Below are positions 52,409 to 61,862 of a stretch of 64,000 nucleotides of DNA, in pieces. Under the pieces are notes generated by a model. It was given only the letters and a program-made list of their open reading frames with translations. It made no database searches and had not been told where the DNA came from. The stretch spans positions 62,001 through 126,000 of the forward strand of contig CAZLVL010000005.1 of assembly GCA_964563155.1 (NCBI GenBank). Reading direction: 5' to 3'. Numbering within the stretch: position 1 is the stretch's first letter; each line of letters begins with the position of its first letter. Origin of the DNA: DUPQ01 sp964563155 (GTDB lineage: Bacteria > Bacillota > Clostridia > DUPQ01). The translations under genes were made by a program, and so were the position numbers.

Positions 52409-53280
52409 GTTGGAGAATTGTGGTAGTTAATACACGTGCAAAATTAGATTTGCAAATGAATTATCTAGTGATTCGTAAAGAAGAAATAACTAAAATTTTT
52501 CTTGGCGAAATTGGGATTATCATTATAGAAAATACAGCTGTTTCTCTTACTGCAGCTTTGTTAGCTGAATTAGTAAAAAGAAAGATAAAAGTGATATTCT
52601 GTGATGAAAAACGGAATCCTTCTTCTGAATTACTACCCTATTATGGAAGCCATGATTGTAGCTTAAAAATAAGAAATCAAATTAAATGGGACAAAGAAGT
52701 ATGTGACCTAGTATGGACATTGATAGTAGAAGATAAAATAAAGAAACAAAGAGATTTACTAAAGGTAAAAAATTATTCTGAACATGAATTGCTTGATAGA
52801 TATTTGGACGAGTTAGAATTATTTGATACTTCAAATCGTGAAGGTCATGCAGCAAAAGTATACTTTAATGCTCTTTTTGGATTAGATTTCAGCAGATCGG
52901 GTGACAATAGTATAAATGCTGCTCTTAACTATGGATATGCAATTATTCTTTCAGCATTTAATAGAGAAATTGTAGCAAATGGTTATCTTACTCAAATTGG
53001 AATCTTTCACAATAATATCTTCAATCCATTTAATCTAAGCTCTGACTTAATGGAGCCATATAGACCTTTAATTGATTCTTGTGTGTACAATCTAAAACTT
53101 ACTTCCTTTGAAAACAAGACGAAACTTCAACTAATACAGGTATTAACAGAAAAAGTAAAAATAATGGGCAAAACACATAGTGTTGATAATGCAATAAAGA
53201 TTTATGTTAAAAGCGTTTTTGATGCTATTGAGTATGAAGATGCAAATCTTCTAAGATTTTATGAGATTTATGAGAAATGA
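52405..53280 (+). CDS. cas1: Cas1 integrase, type II
   Basis: 291 residues, the type II length. Catalytic metal ligands lie in SNREGHAAKVYFN (glutamate, about residue 146), IGIFHNNIFNPFNL (histidine, about 204) and SSDLMEPYRP (aspartate, about 218). It joins protospacers to the leader-proximal repeat in a complex with Cas2, Csn2 and Cas9. It begins at an ATGA overlap with the cas9 stop, so expression is coupled. Confidence 0.96.
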   Translation: MSWRIVVVNTRAKLDLQMNYLVIRKEEITKIFLGEIGIIIIENTAVSLTAALLAELVKRKIKVIFCDEKRNPSSELLPYYGSHDCSLKIRNQIKWDKEVCDLVWTLIVEDKIKKQRDLLKVKNYSEHELLDRYLDELELFDTSNREGHAAKVYFNALFGLDFSRSGDNSINAALNYGYAIILSAFNREIVANGYLTQIGIFHNNIFNPFNLSSDLMEPYRPLIDSCVYNLKLTSFENKTKLQLIQVLTEKVKIMGKTHSVDNAIKIYVKSVFDAIEYEDANLLRFYEIYEK

Positions 53281-53597
53281 GCTACAGATACATGAGAATT
53301 ATAGTATTTTTTGATTTACCATCAGTTTCTTACTCTGATAGACGAGAGTATGCAAAATTTAGAAAATTTCTGCTAAGAACTGGATTCATAATGATGCAAG
53401 AATCTGTATATTGTAAACTTGCTTTTAATTCTACCGTGGCAAACCTTATTAAAGAAAATGTCAAAAAAAACAAACCTAAAGCTGGACTTGTACAAATGCT
53501 AACTGTAACTGAAAAACAATTTGCAAAGATGGACCTAGTGGTAGGTAGTTTTACAAGTTCAATAATTAGCAGTGATGAAAGGATAATTGTAGTTTGA
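53277..53597 (+). CDS. cas2: Cas2
   Basis: 106 residues with the ferredoxin-like Cas2 fold: MRIIVFFDLPSVSYSDRREY carries the beta1 strand and conserved aspartate, and QESVYCKLAFN is the second strand. It is the structural core of the Cas1-Cas2 integrase. It starts at an ATGA overlap with cas1. Confidence 0.95.
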   Translation: MSYRYMRIIVFFDLPSVSYSDRREYAKFRKFLLRTGFIMMQESVYCKLAFNSTVANLIKENVKKNKPKAGLVQMLTVTEKQFAKMDLVVGSFTSSIISSDERIIVV

Positions 53598-54268
53598 AAT
53601 TATTACATCAAGAAACTAATATTTTACTCATCCTAGAAGAAGGAATTCCAAATATCCTTGTATTGGAGAACAAAGAACAATTCTACAATTTAATCTATGA
53701 GTTAGTTCTGCAAATCCAAGGCAGTGATGGTAACTGGTTTTTTTCTATTAGTAACAGAGATGCTACTATTAGTAAAAACTTAGATATAATATTAGACTTT
53801 TTTAATCTTAGTTATAATCATAGAACAAACTTAACTAAGCTATACAACAACCTAAAATCAATTTCAAATGATGGTGAGTATTATGCAGAATTTCTTGAAA
53901 TAAAACAGCTTATTGCAGACTACTTCCTTAAGATCAGTAATAATATTCATTTACCTTTGGATTTTGACACAGAATTTGATATAACAAATATCTTTAAAAT
54001 GATGGATGTGAAGTTTTCAGAATCTGAATACACATTAGTTGAAAAAATACTTATTTATATGGATATTGCTTTTGAGCTTCTAGGGATCAAACTATTCTCT
54101 TTTGTTAATTTACTGACTTTCCTTCCCGATGAGAGTTTGGAACTTTTTTACAGGGATATTGCTTACAAGAAGTATAGTGTGTTGTTATTTGAAAATAAGT
54201 GGGATAGAATAAAAATAGGAGAAGAGAAAATTAAAATTTATGATACTGATTTTTGTGAAATTTGTTAA
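53594..54268 (+). CDS. csn2: Csn2, type II-A adaptation protein
   Basis: 224 residues, matching the short Csn2 subfamily of type II-A. It starts at a TTG overlapping the cas2 stop (TTGA). Csn2 is a ring-shaped Ca2+- and DNA-end-binding tetramer required for spacer acquisition. The C-terminal segment LTFLPDESLELFYRDIAYKK is typical of the family (F-L-x-x-x-x-L/x-x-x-Y-x-D-I). Its presence defines the subtype. Confidence 0.92.
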   Translation: MKLLHQETNILLILEEGIPNILVLENKEQFYNLIYELVLQIQGSDGNWFFSISNRDATISKNLDIILDFFNLSYNHRTNLTKLYNNLKSISNDGEYYAEFLEIKQLIADYFLKISNNIHLPLDFDTEFDITNIFKMMDVKFSESEYTLVEKILIYMDIAFELLGIKLFSFVNLLTFLPDESLELFYRDIAYKKYSVLLFENKWDRIKIGEEKIKIYDTDFCEIC

Positions 54269-54348
54269 ATTTTTTATTTTCTCATAACAATCATCATACA
54301 TGATTACATATGTTGTGGTGGCATATTATCATTTTCCCTCATTTTGAG
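54269..54348 (+). promoter_or_regulatory. CRISPR leader
   Basis: An 80-base AT-rich leader lies between csn2 and the first repeat. It ends ATTTTGAG, close to the ATTTGAG leader-anchoring sequence that directs type II-A integration. TATTAT at 54324-54329 is a possible -10 for the pre-crRNA. Bases 54291-54308 resemble the complement of the repeat (see findings). Confidence 0.8.
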
Positions 54349-57300
54349 GTTTGAGAATGGTGTAATCCTGTATGGTGGTAAAGCAATGTCTGCACTGTCA
54401 TCTGCACCAGTCTTGTTTGAGAATGGTGTAATCCTGTATGGTGGTAAAGCAACACAGTCACAGGAAACATCTGTAATAATGTTTGAGAATGGTGTAATCC
54501 TGTATGGTGGTAAAGCTAGACAAACTGTACGATGTAAGTGCAGTTGAGTTTGAGAATGGTGTAATCCTGTATGGTGGTAAAGCCTAGGGGGACTACCTGT
54601 CCATCCACAAACAGTTTGAGAATGGTGTAATCCTGTATGGTGGTAAAGCTATTATCGGATTATTTTATCTGAAGAACAAGTTTGAGAATGGTGTAATCCT
54701 GTATGGTGGTAAAGCTCATTAATTAGTGCGCACAAAGTCCAGCGTGTTTGAGAATGGTGTAATCCTGTATGGTGGTAAAGCTCATTAATTAGTGCGCACA
54801 AAGTCCAACGCGTTTGAGAATGGTGTAATCCTGTATGGTGGTAAAGCTTTGTTGTCTCTCTTAATGCACCTTAAGTAGTTTGAGAATGGTGTAATCCTGT
54901 ATGGTGGTAAAGCTAGAGTAATGACAGCAGGGAGGGGGAACAAGTTTGAGAATGGTGTAATCCTGTATGGTGGTAAAGCGCTACCGTGTCAACCTTGCCA
55001 ATCATGACAGTTTGAGAATGGTGTAATCCTGTATGGTGGTAAAGCAGCTGATGTATATATTAATGTTCAAGGTGAGTTTGAGAATGGTGTAATCCTGTAT
55101 GGTGGTAAAGCTCTTTGTCTAGTTTCCATATGGTCATCCTGGTTTGAGAATGGTGTAATCCTGTATGGTGGTAAAGCTTTTACCTTTTCACTACCAGTCT
55201 TTATTGGTGTTTGAGAATGGTGTAATCCTGTATGGTGGTAAAGCAACTGGCAGACAGGTCAACAGCAACATTGAGTTTGAGAATGGTGTAATCCTGTATG
55301 GTGGTAAAGCACAATATAATCTACGTCCTCATATTTATCTGTTTGAGAATGGTGTAATCCTGTATGGTGGTAAAGCAGACAAACCAGCAGACGAGCCATG
55401 GTACCAGTTTGAGAATGGTGTAATCCTGTATGGTGGTAAAGCTGTAACCTTGTCGCTCTAACTGATCGTGCCGTTTGAGAATGGTGTAATCCTGTATGGT
55501 GGTAAAGCCTTCATTAATCTCAATGAAGCCTCCTACTAGTTTGAGAATGGTGTAATCCTGTATGGTGGTAAAGCAATTTCCAATTGAAGTAACGGGCAGC
55601 CATCGTTTGAGAATGGTGTAATCCTGTATGGTGGTAAAGCGGTTCCTCTTATTATAATAAAACCTTGCAAGTTTGAGAATGGTGTAATCCTGTATGGTGG
55701 TAAAGCCTATCGAGATTGGATGCAAGACAGGCAGCCGTTTGAGAATGGTGTAATCCTGTATGGTGGTAAAGCCATCTGCATATTGGGAACTATGTCGGCG
55801 ATGGTTTGAGAATGGTGTAATCCTGTATGGTGGTAAAGCGCAGCATTCGAGTGCGGCCAGAGGTGGATAGTTTGAGAATGGTGTAATCCTGTATGGTGGT
55901 AAAGCATCACCAACATGATGAAGTATCCTGATGCAGTTTGAGAATGGTGTAATCCTGTATGGTGGTAAAGCTAGTAGATTCCTCCGCTTTAATTTCATTA
56001 CGGTTTGAGAATGGTGTAATCCTGTATGGTGGTAAAGCGGCATATTGGCTGTAGTTAGCGCATGCCTCAGTTTGAGAATGGTGTAATCCTGTATGGTGGT
56101 AAAGCTTAAAGATATCGCGACATATAGCAGACTTAGTTTGAGAATGGTGTAATCCTGTATGGTGGTAAAGCTCCGTTCTATCCTGATGACATGGTAACAC
56201 TGTTTGAGAATGGTGTAATCCTGTATGGTGGTAAAGCCATGCGAGACAGGATATGACGGCACTATCCGTTTGAGAATGGTGTAATCCTGTATGGTGGTAA
56301 AGCAACGGAACCCGCCTGAAGCTGATGGTTACAGTTTGAGAATGGTGTAATCCTGTATGGTGGTAAAGCGGGAACACCTAAAACTATCCCTACACAATGA
56401 GTTTGAGAATGGTGTAATCCTGTATGGTGGTAAAGCTTTAACAAAAGTGTCATATACTTCATTACCGTTTGAGAATGGTGTAATCCTGTATGGTGGTAAA
56501 GCAAAAGAGCCATTATAGCAGCACTTTCTGTGGTTTGAGAATGGTGTAATCCTGTATGGTGGTAAAGCATATTTAATATAATATTAACAACCATATTAGT
56601 TTGAGAATGGTGTAATCCTGTATGGTGGTAAAGCTGGACTACCTGAGAGAACAGGACCGACGGCGTTTGAGAATGGTGTAATCCTGTATGGTGGTAAAGC
56701 ATCCATTCTATCCTGATGACATGGTAACACGTTTGAGAATGGTGTAATCCTGTATGGTGGTAAAGCACTCAGTTTTTTTAGATAAAAGGTCTTCATGTTT
56801 GAGAATGGTGTAATCCTGTATGGTGGTAAAGCTTTTGGAGAACCTGAGGAAGCAAGCGACCTAGTTTGAGAATGGTGTAATCCTGTATGGTGGTAAAGCG
56901 CACCTTGTGGGAAGCAATATGTGACATGGGTTTGAGAATGGTGTAATCCTGTATGGTGGTAAAGCTTGTTTTATACACATCAACAAAGGTGTCACGTTTG
57001 AGAATGGTGTAATCCTGTATGGTGGTAAAGCTATATGTCAGAGCTGATGGATGTATCTTTTGTTTGAGAATGGTGTAATCCTGTATGGTGGTAAAGCAAG
57101 TATAGCCAAGTACACAGCCCAGAGCCAGTTTGAGAATGGTGTAATCCTGTATGGTGGTAAAGCTGTTTGATGTAACGATATAATCTGCGTCCTGTTTGAG
57201 AATGGTGTAATCCTGTATGGTGGTAAAGCTCTTTTATCTTTTTTCAATCTTTTTTTACAGTTTGAGAATGGTGTAATCCTGTATGGTGGTAAAGCTTCAT

Positions 57301-57955
57301 TAATATCATTCTGAACTATTCCTAAGTTTGAGAATGGTGTAATCCTGTATGGTGGTAAAGCCCTATCGTCTGTCATCTGGTTAAAGTGATGGTTTGAGAA
57401 TGGTGTAATCCTGTATGGTGGTAAAGCAATTGCTAGTTATATCAGATTTATTATATTGTTTGAGAATGGTGTAATCCTGTATGGTGGTAAAGCTACACCA
57501 CAAGTTCTACACTCTCCCAATGCGTTTGAGAATGGTGTAATCCTGTATGGTGGTAAAGCTGACTGGTATGTTGCTAAACCTTTACTTTTGTTTGAGAATG
57601 GTGTAATCCTGTATGGTGGTAAAGCTCTCCATCTTCATCTACATCATAATTATGAGTTTGAGAATGGTGTAATCCTGTATGGTGGTAAAGCGGCTGTAGT
57701 AACTGCGGCTCTGGGTGTACAGTTTGAGAATGGTGTAATCCTGTATGGTGGTAAAGCTGGAACAGGTGTGTCAAGTACACCAACCCCGTTTGAGAATGGT
57801 GTAATCCTGTATGGTGGTAAAGCAGAAGTGGACGGAGTCGGAACAGCACTCGTGTTTGAGAATAGTGTAATCCTGTATGGTGGTAAAGCTGTAGTTCAAA
57901 TTTAGCGTTCTGCTTGATAGTTTGAGAATGGTGTAATCCTGTATGGTGGTAAACA
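54349..57955 (+). CRISPR. Type II-A CRISPR array, 55 repeats and 54 spacers
   Basis: Repeats are 36 bases, beginning GTTTGAGAATGGTG and ending GGTGGTAAAGC. By direct count there are 55, the first at 54349 and the last at 57920. Forty-seven spacers are 30 nt and seven are 31 nt (numbers 3, 13, 22, 25, 26, 31, 38). All internal repeats read as identical except repeat 54 (57854), with G to A at position 11; the last repeat has CA instead of GC at its 3' end, marking the old, leader-distal end. Transcription is plus-strand. Many spacers are richer in G+C than the host. Weak GAAGA/TCTTC hairpin plus T-run at 57968-57992 follows. Confidence 0.98.
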
Positions 57956-58014
57956 GAAGTATCTCCTGAAGATTTATCTTCTCTGTTTTTTTAAGTAAAA
58001 ATATAATAAATCTA

Positions 58015-59265
58015 TCATGCTGTAAGTACTGACAAAGGTATTACATATACACCATCTTTTCTTTTGTGAGCAAAGCCATTAGCAGTTATAACCCCAAGAA
58101 CTGAAGGAGGCTTTATTTTACTTGTGTCAATTTTTTGAGAAAAAGCTATTAAACCACTGGCTGCCTCTTCAACTGCTCCAATCCCTAATTTCACTTCAAA
58201 AGCTCCCCAAGTTCCATCTGGATATTCAACAATAGCGTCTACTTCCAGCTCACCTGAATCACGATAATAGAAAACATTTGCTCCAGACACTTGCGAATAA
58301 ATCCGCAAGTCCCGTATAACCAGTGATTCAAAAAGGAAGGTAAAATATCCAAGATCTTTAATTAAATCATCTACAGATAAACCTAATACTCCCACAGCCA
58401 TAGATGGATCAGCAAAATGTCGTTTGGGAGAGGTTCTTAATAGGTGTGCTGATCGAATATGAGTATTCCAAGCAGGAAGATGCTCAATTGCCATAAGCTT
58501 CTCAAGTGCATCAATATATGAGGAAACAGTTGCATTATCTAAATCTCCATCTTTCCCTTTGATATCCTTAGCAAGAGTGGACATACTAGCAGGAGTTGAT
58601 ATATTCCGTGCATATGATTGTAGTAGTCGCATAACCTTGTATGGATCTCGATTTCTATTAGATACCTTACTTAAATCAATTTCAGCTATTAACGACATAT
58701 AGTCTTTTGAAAACTGTAATCCAGTATTCACATCCTCATTAATAAGGCCAGGCCAACCTCCAATTATTATTTGCTCAGCAAGTTGTCCGAGTTCAAAATC
58801 AATTGGCTTTGTTATTGGTTCTATGCCTTTAAAAAGATCAAGAAGGCTAACCTCACCACTTGACCATCCTCTTTCATAAAAGGACATAGGGCGCATCTTT
58901 ATAATTGAAAACCTACCTGCCCCTGAATGTCTTTTAGTCTTTTCATCAGGAGAAGCTGAACCTGTAAGAATAAATTGACCTTTATCTTTTCTTTCGTCAA
59001 TAAAGTGTCTTACATAATTCCAGATCTCAGGATAATATTGCCATTCATCTAAAAGTCTTGGTACAGCACCTTCTAAGACTAATTCAGGATTTAATTCCAT
59101 TTGGAGCTTTACTTGGGCATCAATATCAAATCTAGCAACACTTTTGGCAAGTTGCTTAGCAGTTTCTGTTTTACCACAACCCTTGGTACCTTCAATAAGA
59201 ACAGCCCCTGAACTTTTTAATCTATCCTTTATAATATCATCAGCAAATCTCTTGTAATATTTCAT
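58015..59265 (-). CDS. AAA-family ATPase with DUF4143 domain
   Basis: 416 residues from ATG 59265, which has AAGGAG 9 bases upstream (an upstream in-frame start at 59289 lacks a site). Walker A is GTKGCGKTETAK (about residues 26-37), Walker B-like LLDEWQYYPEIW (about 80), and a sensor GSASPDEKTKRHSGAGR (about 110). The C-terminal DUF4143 domain has the restriction-nuclease-like E-V-K strand (VEYPDGTWGAFEVKLG, about residues 350-365). Such proteins are widespread with no settled role. It lies convergent with the CRISPR array. Confidence 0.87.
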   Translation of the reverse strand: MKYYKRFADDIIKDRLKSSGAVLIEGTKGCGKTETAKQLAKSVARFDIDAQVKLQMELNPELVLEGAVPRLLDEWQYYPEIWNYVRHFIDERKDKGQFILTGSASPDEKTKRHSGAGRFSIIKMRPMSFYERGWSSGEVSLLDLFKGIEPITKPIDFELGQLAEQIIIGGWPGLINEDVNTGLQFSKDYMSLIAEIDLSKVSNRNRDPYKVMRLLQSYARNISTPASMSTLAKDIKGKDGDLDNATVSSYIDALEKLMAIEHLPAWNTHIRSAHLLRTSPKRHFADPSMAVGVLGLSVDDLIKDLGYFTFLFESLVIRDLRIYSQVSGANVFYYRDSGELEVDAIVEYPDGTWGAFEVKLGIGAVEEAASGLIAFSQKIDTSKIKPPSVLGVITANGFAHKRKDGVYVIPLSVLTA

Positions 59266-59314
59266 GGTTTTATACTCCTTGAATTTCACTATATCATCTC
59301 AATCGGCAAAATGC

Positions 59315-59363
59315 AAGCATCTCAACCCCTAACTTGTAAGCGTTCTAGTCCCTAATTTACAAG
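59315..59363. repeat. Imperfect 23-base tandem repeat with inverted repeat, upstream of the DUF4143 gene
   Basis: Two 23-base units (59315-59337 and 59338-59360), each starting AAGC and containing CCCTAA, share 14 of 23 positions; all nine differences are transitions. A third partial unit AAGCATC follows. CTTGTAA (59333-59339) and TTACAAG (59357-59363) also form a perfect inverted repeat. It sits 50 bases upstream of the ATPase start and could be an operator. Confidence 0.5.
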
Positions 59364-59388
59364 CATCAAATATTAATTCTCTAAAAAA

Positions 59389-59405
59389 GAGGCCCTTGAG
59401 GCCTC
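59389..59405 (-). terminator. Terminator after the OFA-family transporter
   Basis: GAGGCC at 59389-59394, a 5-base loop, GGCCTC at 59400-59405. On the minus strand it is followed by TTTTTTAG. It lies 33 bases beyond the transporter stop. Confidence 0.8.
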
Positions 59406-59437
59406 CTTTTTGTATCTTTTAATTTTCTTTTTCTTTG

Positions 59438-60706
59438 TTACTCTTTTCTTTTCTTAGGCTCCTTGGCAAAGAAGATTAGAACTGCACCAAGTATGGAGCT
59501 TGCAGAGGCAATGATAAAGGCGGTAAAAAGAATGTTGATGTCTAGAACACTTGGATCTACTGCCCTTGCAGCATCTATGAAGTGGCCACCAATTAATGAA
59601 GCACCAAAGGCACCTATACCAAAACCTAATAGAACCATGCCATAAATCATACTTACTTGCTTAGTTCCAAAGTAGTCAGCTGTAATGGCTGGAAAGGTTC
59701 CCAAAAAACCACCATACAAAAAGCCAATAAGTCCTACTAATAAGAAGAAAAGAACAGAGGTCACTACTAGTTTTACTAGAAGGACTGAAACAGCGGTAGA
59801 GATTAGAAGGATAAGAATAGTATTTCTTCCCCCTATTTTATCTGATACCCAACCCCAAAAGAGTCTACCAAAAGAATTAAATAGGGTTACTGCCATAACT
59901 CCCGCTACAGCAATCTCACTTAATTCAGGTTGAAAGCTTGCTATGGTTTTACCAAAAGCAATCATCATTAAACCAGCCATACAAGCTAGCATCATGGTAA
60001 AGGTTAGGGCATAAAATTGCGGAGTTTTTAGGGCTTGTATTGGTGTAAAGTCAGAATTTCCATTGGCAGCCTTACTAGCTGGTGGCGTCCAACCCTTGGG
60101 TAGATAATCTTTTGGTGGATTGTCTATAAAGCTTCCACCTATGGTACAAACTACTAAAAAGATTAATGACAAGACTCTTAAGGTGGTTAACTCCCCTATT
60201 CCAGGAGCTGTACCAAATCTTTTTATTAAAATCTCAGCTAAAGGTGTAAATATTACACCACCAAAACCTAAAGCTGAAACAATTATTCCAGTTATGAATC
60301 CTCTTTTATCAGGAAACCATTTTTGACAAGTTGCTATTGTAGTTGAATAGGTCATACCCATTCCAAATCCCCCAATAACTCCATAGGTTAGCCAAATTGC
60401 CCAAGCAAAGTCAGGCTTAGTAAAGGAAGCTAGGAAAAAACCTAGGGCCAGAATAAGGCCACCAGCAATAACAACGGTTCTTGTTCCTAATTTATCTTGA
60501 AGGTAGCCACCTAAGGTGCTACCAGCTGTTAACATGATTAAAAGTATGGAAAAAGCTAGACCAGCTTTAGCATTATTATCTTCAAACAGATACTTGGCAA
60601 CCCCATTTTGAAATACTCCCCAGATATAGGCGGTGCCTAGACACAACTGAATAAGAATCGCTGAAATAACAGGAATCCAGCGATTAATTTGTTTTTTCTT
60701 TGTCAT
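59438..60706 (-). CDS. MFS transporter, OFA (oxalate/formate antiporter-like) family
   Basis: 422 residues with twelve hydrophobic helices. The OFA N-terminal signature is present: QLCLGTAYIWGVFQN (about residues 20-34), then GGYLQDKLGTR between helices 2 and 3 and GFGMGMTYSTTIATCQKWFPDKRG (about 113-136). Members exchange monocarboxylates or dicarboxylates such as oxalate, formate or lactate. A typical inner-membrane protein with a basic C-terminal tail. The gene is monocistronic with its own promoter and terminator. Confidence 0.87.
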   Translation of the reverse strand: MTKKKQINRWIPVISAILIQLCLGTAYIWGVFQNGVAKYLFEDNNAKAGLAFSILLIMLTAGSTLGGYLQDKLGTRTVVIAGGLILALGFFLASFTKPDFAWAIWLTYGVIGGFGMGMTYSTTIATCQKWFPDKRGFITGIIVSALGFGGVIFTPLAEILIKRFGTAPGIGELTTLRVLSLIFLVVCTIGGSFIDNPPKDYLPKGWTPPASKAANGNSDFTPIQALKTPQFYALTFTMMLACMAGLMMIAFGKTIASFQPELSEIAVAGVMAVTLFNSFGRLFWGWVSDKIGGRNTILILLISTAVSVLLVKLVVTSVLFFLLVGLIGFLYGGFLGTFPAITADYFGTKQVSMIYGMVLLGFGIGAFGASLIGGHFIDAARAVDPSVLDINILFTAFIIASASSILGAVLIFFAKEPKKRKE

Positions 60707-60717
60707 AAAAAAATTAA

Positions 60718-60766
60718 CCCCTTAAATTATTTTCATAAGTATACTTTTAAGGGGGATTTTAATCAA
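60718..60766 (-). promoter_or_regulatory. Promoter of the OFA transporter with a perfect 9-bp inverted repeat
   Basis: Minus strand: TTGATT at 60766-60761, a 17-base spacer, TATACT at 60743-60738. CCCCTTAAA (60718-60726) and TTTAAGGGG (60746-60754) form a perfect inverted repeat, 19 bases apart, around the -10 box. The proximal arm also contains the ribosome site AAGGGG. A repressor bound here would block the promoter. Confidence 0.6.
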
Positions 60767-60778
60767 GAGCTTTTATCT

Positions 60779-61846
60779 TTAATTCTCTGCTACTCTTCTA
60801 AGCTTACTATAGAGGTCTTTTGCTTGGTCTATGGAAAGGTCACCTGCTATAGAGAATATTAAATTTCTCTTTTTAAAGGGCCAGGTTTTAGATTTTAGAA
60901 TTTTTTGGATCACTTTAGATTCTATATGGGTTCTTTGTAGCAAAGGAACCCTTTCATCTACACTGTTAATAATGCTTTCTATATCATGAAGATTGCTGTC
61001 ATAGTCTATTCCATAGTTATCCTTTAACATAGACATCCTTTCAATAACTCCAGGGGCTGTTCCACAATAGTGAATTCTACCCCCTTTCATTTCTTTCAAA
61101 AATTCTTCATCATACTTTAGAACATGCTTTTCATAGAGATCTTTTCCTATCATGTGTAAAGAACAATTAGAGATTCTACCATTTCCCCTCCAAAGGGCTG
61201 TGTAGTCATATTGCATGTCATCTTCCATTTTCGCCCATTTTCTTTGAGCTTTTGCATATTCTATGGTAGCTTTAGTAACTACATCCATAAGATGATAAAA
61301 AGCATCTATATCATCATACATATCATAAAATATACCTGTTCCTCTTACAAGGTGGGCATTATTAAAGGGCCCTTGAACATCAGCCATGGTTATATTATAG
61401 CCTTGTGGAAGTTTCTCTAAAAAGTATTGGGTCCAATTCTTAACCTTTTCATAAATGGGTTCATTTAAAGAAGGAACTTTTAAGTTATATATATCTTCTC
61501 TTCTTTCTACTACATGAGTTTTTGCACAAGGTAGATTATTTTTAGGATAAAAGGTATCACAACCAAAGGCTGAGGCTACTACACAAGTCCCAAAGTCTAC
61601 TCTAGCAAACAAAACAGCATCATCTTCTATTTCAATATGGGGTACATGCTTTTCTAAATGATATTTGAGCATTACATCCTTATCAGCCAAACGGTCCTCC
61701 CAAACAGGGGTAAAACTAGATTTAGTTGGCATAAGAAATTTAGGAATAGCATTTTTAGGATCATCATAAAGATCCAGGTATTCCTTTTTTAACTCTTCAT
61801 ATCTTTTTAGTTTTTTAGGGCTTAAGGCATATTGTGAATAGTCCAT
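60779..61846 (-). CDS. Uroporphyrinogen decarboxylase-like protein
   Basis: 355 residues with a URO-D-like TIM barrel. Segments: ITMADVQGPFNNAHLVRGTG (about residues 152-171), LHMIGKDLYEKHVLKYDEEF and GGRIHYCGTAPGVIERM (about 252-268), where the H-Y-C-G position corresponds to the zinc H-x-C of methyltransferase-type members. It is distinct from the URO-D-like protein at 19621 (little similarity by eye). It follows rtcB by 16 bases, so they are cotranscribed. Substrate unknown; often such proteins occur in glycan-use clusters. Confidence 0.75.
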   Translation of the reverse strand: MDYSQYALSPKKLKRYEELKKEYLDLYDDPKNAIPKFLMPTKSSFTPVWEDRLADKDVMLKYHLEKHVPHIEIEDDAVLFARVDFGTCVVASAFGCDTFYPKNNLPCAKTHVVERREDIYNLKVPSLNEPIYEKVKNWTQYFLEKLPQGYNITMADVQGPFNNAHLVRGTGIFYDMYDDIDAFYHLMDVVTKATIEYAKAQRKWAKMEDDMQYDYTALWRGNGRISNCSLHMIGKDLYEKHVLKYDEEFLKEMKGGRIHYCGTAPGVIERMSMLKDNYGIDYDSNLHDIESIINSVDERVPLLQRTHIESKVIQKILKSKTWPFKKRNLIFSIAGDLSIDQAKDLYSKLRRVAEN

Positions 61847-61862
61847 AAATACCTCTATTTAT

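Noticed and set aside
54581..56665. Shared 10-mer GGACTACCTG between spacers 4 and 35
   Set aside because: With 54 spacers, a chance 10-base match is expected; flanks do not align.
54344..57905. Several open frames on both strands inside the CRISPR array
   Set aside because: They are translations of the repeat (repeated ILYGGKA or TTIQDYTILK peptides) interrupted by spacers; no ribosome sites.
58015..59265. DUF4143 ATPase as an additional phage defence gene because it adjoins the CRISPR array
   Set aside because: The family is widespread in non-defence contexts, and adjacency alone on the opposite strand is weak evidence.
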